A stretch of DNA of 64,000 bases. Origin: Aplectana chamaeleonis (lineage: Eukaryota; Nematoda; Chromadorea; Rhabditida; Cosmocercidae). The notes under the pieces are model-generated. The model had not been told where the DNA came from. It worked only from the letters and a program-made list of their open reading frames with translations, and did no database searches. Below, one piece after another: positions 63,672 through 64,000 of the stretch (positions are counted from its first letter, which is position 1; each line of letters opens with the position of its first letter). The stretch spans positions 149,910 to 213,909 of the forward strand of contig JAPDOI010001172.1 in the NCBI GenBank assembly GCA_029168955.1, in the 5' to 3' direction. The position numbers were made by a program, and so were the translations under genes.

Positions 63672-64000
63672 AGGCAGTGTTCACGATGATTTTCGTTCCC
63701 GAGTTTTTTACCCAAAACCATGCGTTGACTACCAAATGTTACGGAAATTACGAAGAAACGGCTTCAAACGCCGTGAAGCGTCTTATTTCAGTTACATTAT
63801 TCTCTGGCCTGGACTAGTTGTCCGATTGGATGAGCATGTTCTCGGTGGTTGTCACAGGTGAAAATGGGGCTAGTGAAAAATGGAAGAATATTTTGACCAA
63901 AATAGTATTAGTTCGGGTCCGAAGGAAATAACGGAGCAACAGATAGTAGATAATCGCAACGGATGGGTCCGCAAAGATTCCAATGTCACGACGAACAGTT
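63668..64000. mobile_element. TTAA-type MITE, copy 7 (interior type A), cut by window edge
   Basis: It starts TTAA then AGGCAGTGTTCACGATGA and its interior follows copy 1 (6773-7256) in the same orientation to the end of the window (ggactagttgtccgattgga, aatattttgacc, cacgacgaacagtt). Confidence 0.88.

Noticed and set aside
1..64000. CRISPR array, bacterial operons or phage genes
   Set aside because: No regularly spaced identical short repeats with unique spacers, no gene-dense ORF runs; exons, introns and eukaryotic transposons dominate.

Overview
The window looks like repeat-rich genomic DNA from a nematode, most probably a strongylid (clade V, hookworm-like). The grounds are short introns with consensus nematode 3' splice sites (TTTTCAG/TTTGCAG), exons scattered among many small DNA transposons, mariner and BEL/Pao relics, and long GT microsatellites. 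There are no operons of closely packed ORFs and no ribosome-binding sites, so it is not prokaryotic. The assignment below phylum level is inference. Almost all long ORFs here are shadows of repeats; real coding sequence is present only as short exons, which I called from splice signals plus protein-like reading frames.

Layout. 1-4.8 kb: a long fold-back element and a few minus-strand exon candidates. 4.8-7.3 kb, 13.5-15.1 kb (inverted) and 39.3-42.1 kb: three copies of a segmental duplication that each carry a small gene for a histidine/glycine/aspartate-rich, probably secreted, protein. 8.7-13.4 kb: tandem and inverted repeats. 16.4-16.9 kb: a well-supported but unrecognised minus-strand gene end. 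18-25.4 kb: dispersed repeats, a 21-bp G-rich minisatellite, CGGATA-type satellites on both sides of a 1-kb GT tract, and one orphan exon. 25.5-28.1 kb: a BEL/Pao retrotransposon 3' fragment (RNase H end, integrase, DUF5641-like end) interrupted by a MITE. 28.8-29.6 kb: a gene start whose coding exon is split by another MITE. 30.1-31.7 kb: two minisatellites. 32.8-39.1 kb: a fold-back element, an AT-rich reverse-transcriptase relic, a gag-like relic with a CCHC knuckle and two tail-to-tail retroelement ends. 42-43.5 kb: tandem repeats and a second copy of a 0.9-kb repeat. 44.5-60.6 kb: the most gene-like part, with several minus-strand exons (Cys/Gly-rich, unrecognised, and a clear GRDP-like/DUF1399 protein) among MITEs and two mariner relics. 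61-64 kb: more MITEs and a PIF/Harbinger-like transposase scrap.

The unifying repeat is a MITE family (seven copies) with terminal inverted repeats AGGCAGTGTTCACGATGA and TTAA target sites but at least three different interiors. A second recurring theme is that otherwise good exons are broken by single-base, mostly homopolymer, frameshifts; this could be pseudogenisation but is more economically read as residual assembly error, so I treat the affected loci as genes of uncertain integrity.

The genes do not form an obvious pathway. The most noteworthy candidates for something little described are the triplicated His-rich secreted-protein locus and the shared-terminus MITE family.
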